Source of the DNA: Hofstenia miamia
Lineage: Eukaryota; Xenacoelomorpha; Acoela; Hofsteniidae
Assembly (NCBI GenBank): GCA_900660155.1
Contig: CABFPE010000045.1
Span: 1,667,798-1,731,797 of the forward strand
Direction: 5' to 3'
Length of the DNA: 64,000 nucleotides
In this document: positions 38,051-49,500 of the stretch, piece by piece
How the letters are laid out: each line of letters opens with the position of its first letter
Numbering within the stretch: the stretch's first letter is position 1
Notes under the pieces: model-generated
Database searches by the model: none
What the model was told of the DNA's origin: nothing
What the model saw: only the letters and a program-made list of their open reading frames with translations
Made by a program: the position numbers and the translations under genes

Positions 38051-38311
38051 TTTTAACCGAGATCAGATTGCGCAATAATATATCTTTTTTAAAAAACATG
38101 TATTAAGTGTTTTGAATTTATATCATTACCACACATATTGGTTGTATTAGTGCAATGTCTTTCAAAATCACTCTTTGTGAGTATATTAGTATTTTTAGTG
38201 TTAAGGGTATCTGAAAACAAATTAAGAATAGCATTTATTTAATGCTAGCACAAAATTTTGAACAAAATAAGTTCCAAACAAGTTTATTACATTTCAATGA
38301 AAAGACCACTG

Positions 38312-38682
38312 TTAATAACTACCCTTCTGCATTTTGGAGCGTTTGTCTGTTGATAACAGCTTGAGTGCAACGAATACATGCTCAACTAATGCTTGAGTGG
38401 TGGGCATCGCATCTAAGAAATGCACAGAATCCCTAATAAGGGAGATTTTTGCGAGATTCTAGTTGATTCAATGCTGATCGTACAGTAAATGTACTTCCGT
38501 TTCTTTTTTATTGCTGGTCATAATTGCCAATTGTGCCTCCCTGTGTGTTATCAACAACCTTTGACTTCTTTGTTTTTGGAGAAGGAGCTTCTACTGCCTG
38601 GGACAGGTGAATTTTCAATGCAAACACATTTAAATAGCTTTCTGCTGAGCAGATAAAAGTAAGCGGCTTTTAGAGTCAACCC
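38312..38682 (-). pseudogene. hAT-type transposase C-terminal relic (left-arm copy)
   Basis: Mirror of 44280-44650; see that entry for motif detail. It carries the same stops and frame changes as the right-arm copy, so the gene was already broken before the arms diverged. Confidence 0.55.
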
Positions 38683-39645
38683 ACATTTTTAATTTGTGAA
38701 AAACGTATTTGTGCATCATCGAGATTGAGTTCAGATAATCAAGGTTTTTAAAAATTATTTAAAACAAAAAAGCAAGACATTATCCTCTGAGATAGATCCA
38801 CACTATTGTCCATTGTATGTCAGAATATAGTAAGAAAGTTCAATAATGGAATTCCTGAAAGAACTTCACATAGAATTTAATCTAAGAAAAATATTGCTTA
38901 ACATAGACCAACAATAATAATAATAACTCAGACAATAAGATGCAGGTAAAGCATGCCCCTCAAAGACCGTACTATGGAGGAATTTTAGAAGCCTGTGATC
39001 ATGCGAAAATATTCATGCCTTTTAACTTCTAGTGAATAATGTATGTAGGACATTTACTTGCATTGATTGTCCAATAGTTAATAATTACATATTATTTGTA
39101 AACACTACGTATCTCAGTTGATACATCCTTGCGGGACCAGATATTTAAGAGCCGTTTCCGTCCCATGATGTCTTGAGCTGCAATTTCGGGCCTGGTCTCT
39201 TGAGTTCCTTGTATTATCAAATGCAGACGAATTTAATTTTGTCATAAATTTTGAAAGATAAAACATATTAGATAAAATACAATAAATAATCAATGAATTA
39301 TCACTTGAATAAAAGATGAAAAATATATTTAGTTCGTATTCAGGAATATTCTTTGGTTTCAGACCCATTCCATCCCATCTCGATTCTAATGTCATTTTTC
39401 TATTTTTTCTTATCCTAGTGTCTGTTGACGGTACTACGGGACAGAAGCATTTCAGACTAGAAAGTAGGTATACAGTATAATTTCTCATTTTATAGTAACA
39501 TAAAATGTATAAGTGAGTAAAAATTTATAAAAAGTTTGCTATTGTTACATTTGAGACATTGCTCTGATGCTGAAATCGAACTTTTGCCGGCAGTTAGCCA
39601 CTGGTGTATAGGCAACCAAATCCACCCGGTGGCCCACCGTTTCTG

Positions 39646-39666
39646 CCACTGGTGGTCCACCAGTGG
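39646..39666. repeat. Perfect 21-base hairpin in a CCACTGG-rich cluster (left arm)
   Basis: CCACTGGTGG-T-CCACCAGTGG is self-complementary around a single base. Further words CCACCCGGTGG, GGCCCACCG and CCAGTGGTTGGCCAC surround it (39590-39690), much more GC-rich than the arm average. It lies immediately beyond the point where homology to the third repeat copy (55946-56575) stops. Mirrored near 43297-43317. Confidence 0.6.
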
Positions 39667-39682
39667 TTGGCCACATGAGTAA

Positions 39683-40298
39683 GGAAGAGTGGCCACACTC
39701 AGCTGACCTGATACAGATAACCTTTTAAGAAGAGTTGTGTAAGACTAGAGCCCTACTTAGATTGAGAAGTAAGAATCCCTAAATCTTGGGTGCAAGTGGT
39801 GAACCTAATTGCAAAGCAAAATAACCTAAGCTCAGTGCATTTCTCATCTCGTGCAATTTAGGTGAAAGCAATAATGATAAATTTCGTTACGGATGAATAG
39901 CAGTACAATTGCCCTAATCGTTTACATAACCTAGTTAAAGGATGGCCATTAACCAGCTTGTCCGCCAAATGGGTGTTCTTTAACGACGCAGTTGAAAAAT
40001 TAGAAACACTTTTTATAAAAAGTGACAGTCAAAAGAAAATAAGTAAAATGAATTTACTGAAAATCATTCGATCCAACATTGAATAAATCGCACATATTTA
40101 TACAAACCAAACTGGTGAAGGAATCAACATGAATGAATAAAACAGGTTCTGTACAATAATCTTTTAAGCTAACAAAATTAGGCCTACTGCGTAATAATTT
40201 AACGGAAATAATTAAGCTAAAATTGCACAGTTTATAAAGTTGTAAATTTATTAATGTTGAAATTAAAATAGATAATTGATGCAGTTATACCACAATAT
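39683..40298 (-). repeat. Dispersed 0.6-kb repeat, arm copy (left)
   Basis: Mirror of 42665-43280. A third, diverged copy stands at 55946-56575. No ORF. The class is unknown; the boundaries come from where similarity to the third copy starts and ends. Confidence 0.7.
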
Positions 40299-40693
40299 AT
40301 ATAAAGGTACTCTGGCATACGTTATCTGATATATATGGGCATTAAGTATATAGAGGGTGGTACTTATTATGTTAAATTCTGATATTAGAAATGGCTTATG
40401 CAGGTAGTTTACTGACACTGATAAAAAAATGGTAAAAATCTTTCATATTCCAGCAGAAATCAGTAGTTTTGATGTAGCTGCAATTGGACCTTATTTTCAC
40501 TGGAAGGAAACTAAAAATAATATCTGATATTGAAAACTCCCAAATATATTTAAAATGTCAAAAATGGTTGAAAACGCATTTATAGTGGCTGAAATGGCAT
40601 ATAAATCAAATTTTTTTACAATATTGTTTCTCATTTTCATATACTTAGGGTGGTCAAAAAGTTTTGAGACTGCTGTTTTTCACTAAAGAATCC

Positions 40694-40694
40694 N
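40694..40694. other. Single-N seam (left arm)
   Basis: The N lies in the mariner leader. The bases after it (TCCCCCACAAATATGCCTTT) are absent at the equivalent right-arm seam (N at 42269). Confidence 0.8.
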
Positions 40695-40758
40695 TCCCCC
40701 ACAAATATGCCTTTGGGCAAACAATAATCTGTGCACGATAATTATTGAAAAAAGGAAA

Positions 40759-40992
40759 ATGGAGTGCGAACGTAAGTCGTATCGTTTTTTTATTGAGACA
40801 ATGAGACGAAACGGGGAATCAGCATCCCATATCTATGATTTATTAAATGGTGCGTGGAACGGAGAAGCACCCTCACGTGCAACGGTGTTTCGTATTTATA
40901 AAGAACTGGATAATGGAGTGCGTCAGTCTTTTGAAGAGGCAGACCGAATCGGGAGACCATCATCAATTTGTTGTCCAACCAACATCGATTTG
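40759..40992 (+). CDS. Mariner-type transposase, N-terminal 78 codons (partial, cut by gap)
   Basis: The visible protein opens MECERKSYRFFIETMRRNGE, a helix-turn-helix of the kind that binds the terminal repeats. A second helix-turn-helix follows around residues 30-55 (APSRATVFRIYKELDNG), then a linker with the conserved GRP signature (RIGRPSS, about residues 64-70) that joins the DNA-binding and DDE catalytic domains in mariner transposases. Full-length family members are about 340-350 residues; the catalytic domain would lie in the N gap. No stops or frameshifts occur in the visible part, so the element may be young. The first ATG after the leader is used as start. Positions beyond residue 78 are not known. 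Confidence 0.75.
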
Positions 40993-41992
40993 NNNNNNNN
41001 NNNNNNNNNNNNNNNNNNNNNNNNNNNNNNNNNNNNNNNNNNNNNNNNNNNNNNNNNNNNNNNNNNNNNNNNNNNNNNNNNNNNNNNNNNNNNNNNNNNN
41101 NNNNNNNNNNNNNNNNNNNNNNNNNNNNNNNNNNNNNNNNNNNNNNNNNNNNNNNNNNNNNNNNNNNNNNNNNNNNNNNNNNNNNNNNNNNNNNNNNNNN
41201 NNNNNNNNNNNNNNNNNNNNNNNNNNNNNNNNNNNNNNNNNNNNNNNNNNNNNNNNNNNNNNNNNNNNNNNNNNNNNNNNNNNNNNNNNNNNNNNNNNNN
41301 NNNNNNNNNNNNNNNNNNNNNNNNNNNNNNNNNNNNNNNNNNNNNNNNNNNNNNNNNNNNNNNNNNNNNNNNNNNNNNNNNNNNNNNNNNNNNNNNNNNN
41401 NNNNNNNNNNNNNNNNNNNNNNNNNNNNNNNNNNNNNNNNNNNNNNNNNNNNNNNNNNNNNNNNNNNNNNNNNNNNNNNNNNNNNNNNNNNNNNNNNNNN
41501 NNNNNNNNNNNNNNNNNNNNNNNNNNNNNNNNNNNNNNNNNNNNNNNNNNNNNNNNNNNNNNNNNNNNNNNNNNNNNNNNNNNNNNNNNNNNNNNNNNNN
41601 NNNNNNNNNNNNNNNNNNNNNNNNNNNNNNNNNNNNNNNNNNNNNNNNNNNNNNNNNNNNNNNNNNNNNNNNNNNNNNNNNNNNNNNNNNNNNNNNNNNN
41701 NNNNNNNNNNNNNNNNNNNNNNNNNNNNNNNNNNNNNNNNNNNNNNNNNNNNNNNNNNNNNNNNNNNNNNNNNNNNNNNNNNNNNNNNNNNNNNNNNNNN
41801 NNNNNNNNNNNNNNNNNNNNNNNNNNNNNNNNNNNNNNNNNNNNNNNNNNNNNNNNNNNNNNNNNNNNNNNNNNNNNNNNNNNNNNNNNNNNNNNNNNNN
41901 NNNNNNNNNNNNNNNNNNNNNNNNNNNNNNNNNNNNNNNNNNNNNNNNNNNNNNNNNNNNNNNNNNNNNNNNNNNNNNNNNNNNNNNNNNNN
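40993..41992. other. Assembly gap, exactly 1000 N
   Basis: A run of 1000 N at the centre of symmetry of the inverted repeat. The bases on either side (GATTTG and CAAATC) are exact complements, so both arms end at the same nucleotide of the mariner transposase. Any ORF that spans it is an artefact. A round length suggests a placeholder of unknown true size. Confidence 0.99.
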
Positions 41993-42226
41993 CAAATCGA
42001 TGTTGGTTGGACAACAAATTGATGATGGTCTCCCGATTCGGTCTGCCTCTTCAAAAGACTGACGCACTCCATTATCCAGTTCTTTATAAATACGAAACAC
42101 CGTTGCACGTGAGGGTGCTTCTCCGTTCCACGCACCATTTAATAAATCATAGATATGGGATGCTGATTCCCCGTTTCGTCTCATTGTCTCAATAAAAAAA
42201 CGATACGACTTACGTTCGCACTCCAT
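41993..42226 (-). CDS. Mariner-type transposase, N-terminal 78 codons (right-arm copy)
   Basis: Same protein as 40759-40992 on the opposite strand, identical in its visible 78 residues. The two fragments face each other across the gap with their missing C-terminal halves toward the centre. One element cannot supply both N-termini, so either two element copies or two alleles of one copy are represented. Confidence 0.75.
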
Positions 42227-42664
42227 TTTCCTTTTTTCAATAATTATCGTGCACAGATTATTGTTTGCNGGATTCTTTAGTGAAAAACAGCAGTCTCAAA
42301 ACTTTTTGACCACCCTAAGTATATGAAAATGAGAAACAATATTGTAAAAAAATTTGATTTATATGCCATTTCAGCCACTATAAATGCGTTTTCAACCATT
42401 TTTGACATTTTAAATATATTTGGGAGTTTTCAATATCAGATATTATTTTTAGTTTCCTTCCAGTGAAAATAAGGTCCAATTGCAGCTACATCAAAACTAC
42501 TGATTTCTGCTGGAATATGAAAGATTTTTACCATTTTTTTATCAGTGTCAGTAAACTACCTGCATAAGCCATTTCTAATATCAGAATTTAACATAATAAG
42601 TACCACCCTCTATATACTTAATGCCCATATATATCAGATAACGTATGCCAGAGTACCTTTATAT

Positions 42665-43280
42665 ATATTGTGGTATAACTGCATCAATTATCTATTTTAA
42701 TTTCAACATTAATAAATTTAGTTCTTTATAAACTGTGCAATTTTAGCTTAATTATTTCCGTTAAATTATTACGCAGTAGGCCTAATTTTGTTAGCTTAAA
42801 AGATTATTGTACAGAACCTGTTTTATTCATTCATGTTGATTCCTTCACCAGTTTGGTTTGTATAAATATGTGCGATTTATTCAATGTTGGATCGAATGAT
42901 TTTCAGTAAATTCATTTTACTTATTTTCTTTTGACTGTCACTTTTTATAAAAAGTGTTTCTAATTTTTCAACTGCGTCGTTAAAGAACACCCATTTGGCG
43001 GACAAGCTGGTTAATGGCCATCCTTTAACTAGGTTATGTAAACGATTAGGGCAATTGTACTGCTATTCATCCGTAACGAAATTTATCATTATTGCTTTCA
43101 CCTAAATTGCACGAGATGAGAAATGCACTGAGCTTAGGTTATTTTGCTTTGCAATTAGGTTCACCACTTGCACCCAAGATTTAGGGATTCTTACTTCTCA
43201 ATCTAAGTAGGGCTCTAGTCTTACACAACTCTTCTTAAAAGGTTATCTGTATCAGGTCAGCTGAGTGTGGCCACTCTTCC
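42665..43280 (+). repeat. Dispersed 0.6-kb repeat, arm copy (right)
   Basis: Aligns in the same orientation to 55946-56575, with runs such as AACTGTGCAATTTTAGCTTA and GTTAATGGCCATCCTTTAAC in both. This arm copy has about eleven CpGs between 42759 and 43113; at nine of these the third copy has TpG or CpA. Confidence 0.75.
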
Positions 43281-44279
43281 TTACTCATGTGGCCAACCAC
43301 TGGTGGACCACCAGTGGCAGAAACGGTGGGCCACCGGGTGGATTTGGTTGCCTATACACCAGTGGCTAACTGCCGGCAAAAGTTCGATTTCAGCATCAGA
43401 GCAATGTCTCAAATGTAACAATAGCAAACTTTTTATAAATTTTTACTCACTTATACATTTTATGTTACTATAAAATGAGAAATTATACTGTATACCTACT
43501 TTCTAGTCTGAAATGCTTCTGTCCCGTAGTACCGTCAACAGACACTAGGATAAGAAAAAATAGAAAAATGACATTAGAATCGAGATGGGATGGAATGGGT
43601 CTGAAACCAAAGAATATTCCTGAATACGAACTAAATATATTTTTCATCTTTTATTCAAGTGATAATTCATTGATTATTTATTGTATTTTATCTAATAGTT
43701 TTATCTTTCAAAATTTATGACAAAATTAAATTCGTCTGCATTTGATAATACAAGGAACTCAAGAGACCAGGCCCGAAATTGCAGCTCAAGACATCATGGG
43801 ACGGAAACGGCTCTTAAATATCTGGTCCCGCAAGGATGTATCAACTGAGATACGTAGTGTTTACAAATAATATGTAATTATTAACTATTGGACAATCAAT
43901 GCAAGTAAATGTCCTACATACATTATTCACTAGAAGTTAAAAGGCATGAATATTTTCGCATGATCACAGGCTTCTAAAATTCCTCCATAGTACGGTCTTT
44001 GAGGGGCATGCTTTACCTGCATCTTATTGTCTGAGTTATTATTATTATTGTTGGTCTATGTTAAGCAATATTTTTCTTAGATTAAATTCTATGTGAAGTT
44101 CTTTCAGGAATTCCATTATTGAACTTTCTTACTATATTCTGACATACAATGGACAATAGTGTGGATCTATCTCAGAGGATAATGTCTTGCTTTTTTGTTT
44201 TAAATAATTTTTAAAAACCTTGATTATCTGAACTCAATCTCGATGATGCACAAATACGTTTTTCACAAATTAAAAATGT

Positions 44280-44650
44280 GGGTTGACTCTAAAAGCCGCT
44301 TACTTTTATCTGCTCAGCAGAAAGCTATTTAAATGTGTTTGCATTGAAAATTCACCTGTCCCAGGCAGTAGAAGCTCCTTCTCCAAAAACAAAGAAGTCA
44401 AAGGTTGTTGATAACACACAGGGAGGCACAATTGGCAATTATGACCAGCAATAAAAAAGAAACGGAAGTACATTTACTGTACGATCAGCATTGAATCAAC
44501 TAGAATCTCGCAAAAATCTCCCTTATTAGGGATTCTGTGCATTTCTTAGATGCGATGCCCACCACTCAAGCATTAGTTGAGCATGTATTCGTTGCACTCA
44601 AGCTGTTATCAACAGACAAACGCTCCAAAATGCAGAAGGGTAGTTATTAA
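44280..44650 (+). pseudogene. hAT-type transposase C-terminal relic (right-arm copy)
   Basis: Three coding-like blocks follow one another with frame changes. First VDSKSRLLLSAQQKAI (about 44282-44329), matching the LDPRFKxLLSxxQK region of hAT transposases. Next AVEAPSPKTKKSKVVDNTQG (44365-44424, then a stop at 44452), like the Pro/Lys-rich linker that precedes the C-terminal domain. Then, in the frame open from 44504 to TAA at 44648-44650, AMPTTQALVEHVFVALKLLS, matching the ATQxxVERxFSALK dimerisation motif. The first CpG-containing Arg codons of the motif are changed (VEHVF for VERVF). Frameshifts and stops show that it is dead. Order and spacing of the blocks support the family; the N-terminal zinc finger and catalytic regions were not found. 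Confidence 0.6.
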
Positions 44651-46420
44651 CAGTGGTCTTTTCATTGAAATGTAATAAACTTGTTTGGAACTTATTTTGT
44701 TCAAAATTTTGTGCTAGCATTAAATAAATGCTATTCTTAATTTGTTTTCAGATACCCTTAACACTAAAAATACTAATATACTCACAAAGAGTGATTTTGA
44801 AAGACATTGCACTAATACAACCAATATGTGTGGTAATGATATAAATTCAAAACACTTAATACATGTTTTTTAAAAAAGATATATTATTGCGCAATCTGAT
44901 CTCGGTTAAAACCTTGAACTCGACCTTAACGTTGATTAGAATTAAATCGATGTTGCATCTCTGCTTTCAACTATAAATTTGTTGTTTGATTTGAAGCCTA
45001 TTCGTAATTCCATGAATATGGAGTTGATCTAGATCAAAGAAAATAAATTTATGGACACACTTGTTGATTTCTCAAGGCCTCTATTTTAATGCTGACATAA
45101 CTACGATGATCTCCTAGAATCAGTGAATCTTTTCCTGTAAAATCTGTTGAACTAATTCAAGAATTTGGTGTTGTAACATCGACATATCTGGTTTAATCCT
45201 CACATAGGCTTATAAAATCTAGATTGAAAGCTGGCAATTATCAATTGCTAAAATTAAAGCGTAACATTCCAAATGAGAGCAGTAGCTCAATAATGTTAGG
45301 CCTAACTTTATATACAACCATGGTTTTATCATTTATCACATTTTATTTTTTAGTATCCTAATAATACAGAACGTCATTTGCTTGGAAAGATCTTAAAAGC
45401 AATTTGTAAAGTGGAACGCTTCTGGCCAATGCTATAGATTTCAGATGAATACTAATAAAAAACACCCATTGAATACTTTACTGAAATGCAGATCTTACTT
45501 TTGTTGAAAAAGCTCGTACTCAATAATATTAATGTTGTAGCATATAAATCATTCTATGCACCGCAACATAGTGGCTAGGCTCAGGTCAGCACGTCTCAGT
45601 AATCGCAATGCAGAAAAACGAGTAGGTATTCAGCAGTTTTATTTCAAAAGAGTAATTTATTTAGGAACTATTTGAATAAATTTATATCTCTCAGTGTATT
45701 TGACTATCACGCAATACCTAAGACAATTTCTAAAGATTTTTTTTCAATTCAATTAAAACGGAAATTTAATAGTGATAGGTGTCGCAATTTTTCATGGTTA
45801 TCAGTTCTAATAACTTAATTTGTTAATGAGTGAGAAATATAGTCTATTTTAGTACATTTACTTTTCAAAATATATTTAACTAAGTCACTTTATGAAGTAC
45901 TACTAATATAATCAAGTGCCTCACTATAATATAGAAAGCTATTTATTCAATAAAACATGGATAAATTATCCAGAAATATAAATAAATTTTTTTATCTTAG
46001 TTTTACTTTGAACAATTCGTTTGAATATTCTAAATTTCGGCTTCAGTTTGTTGATTTTAAGAAACTTTCTAACATAGGCTTACTCAAATGTGGCAGCGAT
46101 GACATATATTCCTCGGCACATTGACTAAATAAAAGCACTTTTATTGCTTTACTTATAAAATTTAGGAGGGGCAACCCCTAACCCCACCTGTGTCATCACT
46201 GATACTCAACATTGCTCTAGCAGACCGAAAAATTGAAGAACATTTTTGGCAAAGATAATAAAAATACGTCGAATTGACTTTAAGTTGAGTTGGCCGGACC
46301 GCGCTTCTTGGGATTCACATTTCTAGGAACGATTGGCCTGCCCTGCCTACAACAATATTGCCAAACATACACCCTACCTTTCTTCTTCATAACACATATC
46401 TTTAAATTTTCATACTATAG

Positions 46421-46507
46421 TTGCTCTCATTGCAAAGCGTAGAAGTACTGGAAGTGTATGAAATCTGTCACCTACAGAACGACCCCGAATTGCAGCTCCA
46501 TGTTAAG
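46421..46507 (+). CDS. Candidate internal exon, 29 codons, unidentified
   Basis: TTGCTCTCATTGCAAAGCG to GCTCCATGTTAAG is more GC-rich (about 48 percent) than its surroundings and open in one frame, reading SVEVLEVYEICHLQNDPELQ in the middle. It is bounded by a plausible acceptor (TTTTCATACTATAG just before) and donor (AAG then GTTACC). The frame stays open downstream only as AT-rich, Leu/Ile/Phe-rich sequence, as expected for intron. The same exon is intact in the left arm. No adjoining exon was identified and I do not recognise the peptide. It may be chance. Confidence 0.25.
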
Positions 46508-47484
46508 GTTACCAGTCTCTCCATAATAGTATTATTCATACAGTCCAGGCTAGTCAACTTCAGTAATAGTTCACTTTACACTTTATCAACATTTCTATTA
46601 TATTTTTTAAGAAATTACCTGATCAGCTATATCAATATAAATGTGAATATGATGATAGAACTTTTGTGGCATTGTTTGTTTTGTGTCTGTGATAAATGAT
46701 TTTCTACACTATCAAGGGTAATCTATAGCTGCCTTTTAGTAACTTGACTATCTCCAACAAGTAAAATAAAAGGTTGATTGAAATATGAGATTGATATTAA
46801 TGAATCTAACGGAATAAGATACTTGACTTCCTCTCTGTGAATGGCTACTAATAGTCTGTTAATTTAAGCAAGCCTGAGCGCAAAATTAAATTGAACTTAG
46901 AGGATTTTATTGTTCACACTCAGGTTACAAAATGATTTTAGAGGACAAATGTTCAAGTTATGTTATTCATTTTCAAAATTTAGCTCCTAAAACTAATCAG
47001 CACTTCACAGATTAGTGCTGTGAAAAAACTTTCCTGCTAAAAATTCTTTTGATAATTTCTAAGGCTCCCTTAAGAAATGCTAGAAAATAAAATAAATTTA
47101 TAGATAATTTTTGAGGGGTGAATTTCAAAGACTTAGACAATAAAACATGAACTCAACCAAATAAATGCATTAAGTAAATATGGAAGTAACAGTTTGCAAT
47201 CTCCTTACAATCAACCCATATTTATGCATAGCATTGGTATTTAAGGAATGTGTCAATTTTCTTAAAATACATCATTTGAATCTTTCACTAATTTAAAAAT
47301 ATACATCAGACTACAAAATTAATCAAATTCTTATAGACACACAAATGTGTTTTCCTAGTACGTTCTCTTTCCAACTCAATTTAAACACTCCTGAAAATAA
47401 TATTTCAATAAATTGGGTCAATTTTTTTAATAATATTTGTTCGTCTATTTACAATATATAAATAAACAGAAAAAATTCTTATTC

Positions 47485-47485
<1 letters not shown>

Positions 47486-47517
<32 letters not shown>
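47486..47517. repeat. (TA)n microsatellite (right arm)
   Basis: Mirror of 35446-35475. Confidence 0.9.
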
Positions 47518-47519
<2 letters not shown>

Positions 47520-48874
47520 GGTAGCCCTTATATAAGGTGAAAATTAATGTTAATGTTTGTATGTCTGACCATCTCAAAAGGTTCTATATAAGTAAAAACT
47601 CCTTTTATTCAAATTTCTGATAATCCGACATATTTTTTAGAGGTGGCGCAATGGTGTGAAAGGTGGCCTAATAAGGCTCTATGCGTGACATAGGAAATAA
47701 GTGTATCATTATAATAGTCACAAAAACAGAATAACTGTTTTTGTATTGTTTTGTTTTTTCTCTACAATACTTAAGGCATACTGCGAGATATTCTTCATTA
47801 TTAAGCATTTGCAATATTAATCCACAATTCGTTAGCAGCTGCTAGTAAGAATATAACTTTCATTCCAGTCTTCTGGATAGGTTTCAAGAAATTTATCAAA
47901 TACACTCAGCTGACAAAAAACCTTTCATGCAGCCTCTGATTATGAAAACAACAGACACTTTGTATGATTGTTAATCCTATTCGACTGAGCTCATTTCAGT
48001 GTTTCATCTTTTTCAAAATCCTTTGAAATTTTCAAAATTTTGACCATTGTGCAGTCAAATTTAAGTCAGAATACAGCAAACTCAGAAAATTCAGTTCCTT
48101 TGAAAGATAAAGCAAATTGCCCAAATTCTTACACAATCTAGCTAAATAACAAGGGTTAGTATTTGCTAAATAGTTTTGCCATAAACATTTTAACATCTTT
48201 CTTTCAATATAATATACTCAAAGTATAATAATCTATCCACTCAATATTAATTCAACAAATGAGCCACCCAATACTATTTACGTCAAAACACAAAAGAAAT
48301 ATGAAATTTCAAACCGTGAATTGAGGTAAGTATCATTTTTAGGATATCTAGCCTAATGATATTTTGATTCTTAAATGTATTTTCTGGTATGATTCTTCAT
48401 TTCAATATTATAAATTCCTTAAAAGAATCTAACAACTTAAATATTCGTACTTGTTGGACACGCAAGAACACAAACAGCTATAGATAACAAAAAAATTTTT
48501 TATAATCTTTTAAATAATGAATAGAAGTATCTATCAGAAAATCATGTCCATATTTTCAAAATAAGTCAACTATTAAAAAATCACTAGCAAAAATGACAAT
48601 TGAAGAGTTTCTCCAATTATTTTAAAATCAAAATTATGTATTTTGCCATTATATATCTCGTTTGCAGCGGATTCAGGCAGACCATGGTCCAATATTTGAA
48701 ATTTAACGAGAACCACACCCAAAAATAACACCAATGAATGATTCAGGATTTTGTAAAAAGATTGTTCCAAGGTAGACATGGTCCCTAGTTACAAAGCAGT
48801 TGTTGATGGACCTAGTATATATATATATATATTTGGTTGATTGATCATCTAATAAATGCTCTTGACTTTCAAAA

Positions 48875-48875
48875 N
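48875..48875. other. Single-N seam (right arm)
   Basis: Counterpart of the N at 34087, with different bases kept beside it. Confidence 0.8.
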
Positions 48876-49332
48876 TATTTAAGTGCCACAAACCCCCCCC
48901 TAGAATAGAGAATACCCCTTTGTGCCACCCCCTCGAGCATCACTCTGCACATAACAGCAGTAATTGGAAATCCAAATTAAATTTTTATATTTATTTTTAG
49001 ATGTGAACTTTCACTCCCATTTGTCCTAAATGTGGTTAATAGTTTTATATACCATTTTCGGGTTCATATTGATAGAGGCTTCCTATTCTACATTGTAGAA
49101 TCTCACAGTTTTGCATTTTATGATTTAATCGTTGTAGATTCATTGATTTGACTTATTGAAGTTGACGCGAAATGTTAGTAGTACAACCCCTTGCATTTGA
49201 TGTGCAGCGTTCTTTTATTCCTGAGTTGATAGTTTTAGTGTTGAAAAATTTTCTTCAGATGGAGTAAGATGTAAGATTTTTTCTGAATTTACAAAGTGGG
49301 TTGTTTAATTGGTTGGGCTATGGATTTCTTTA

Positions 49333-49500
49333 ACACTAACAGGATGCGAATTACACGTTTGTAATTGACCAAAGCAGGCTGAACTTGCGCTAAATCAAAG
49401 TGAAATTCAATCAATTACTAAACATATTTATCGCACTTTCTTGCTTAAATTCAGCCTGTGCTGATCAACTACAAAATTGCACTTCCCATCTTGTTAGTGT
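49333..49500. mobile_element. Self-complementary PIF/Harbinger-type MITE (right-arm copy)
   Basis: Mirror of 33479-33646, flanked by TTA on both sides (49330-49332 and 49501-49503). Structure is described at the left-arm entry. Confidence 0.75.

Larger units (their letters stand above)
28762..40992 (+). repeat. Left arm of a 12.2-kb inverted repeat
   Basis: The sequence is matched, reverse-complemented, by 41993-54203. Corresponding positions sum to about 82,985 next to the gap, about 82,962 through the middle and 82,977-82,979 toward the outer end, showing indels between the arms. Single Ns sit at 34087 and 40694. Features inside: minisatellite 29089-29398, unidentified coding remnant 31513-31909, arm-specific block 32164-32262, MITE 33479-33646, candidate exon 36455-36541, hAT relic 38312-38682, dispersed repeat 39683-40298, mariner start 40644 onward. 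Remaining stretches show no supported gene. Confidence 0.95.
40644..40992 (+). mobile_element. Mariner-type element, 5' end, truncated by the gap (left arm)
   Basis: It starts after a TA (40642-40643) with CTTAGGGTGGTCAAAAAGTT, a mariner-like terminal sequence, then a roughly 115-base leader to the transposase start at 40759. The N gap begins at 40993, so the 3' two-thirds and the far terminal repeat are not visible. A single N at 40694 is followed by about 22 bases that the right arm lacks. Confidence 0.7.

Noticed and set aside
39114-39488. 124-codon minus-strand ORF in the left arm
   Set aside because: The right arm has a frame-disrupting difference that shortens it to 81 codons, and nothing in the product is recognisable.
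39490-39696. 68-codon ORF rich in Trp and His, present in both arms
   Set aside because: It is a translation of the CCACTGG palindrome cluster; its presence in both arms follows from the near identity of the arms.
40759-42226. 478-, 391- and 364-codon ORFs on both strands through the gap
   Set aside because: They are made of Xs from the 1000-N run. Only the first 78 codons on each side are real sequence.
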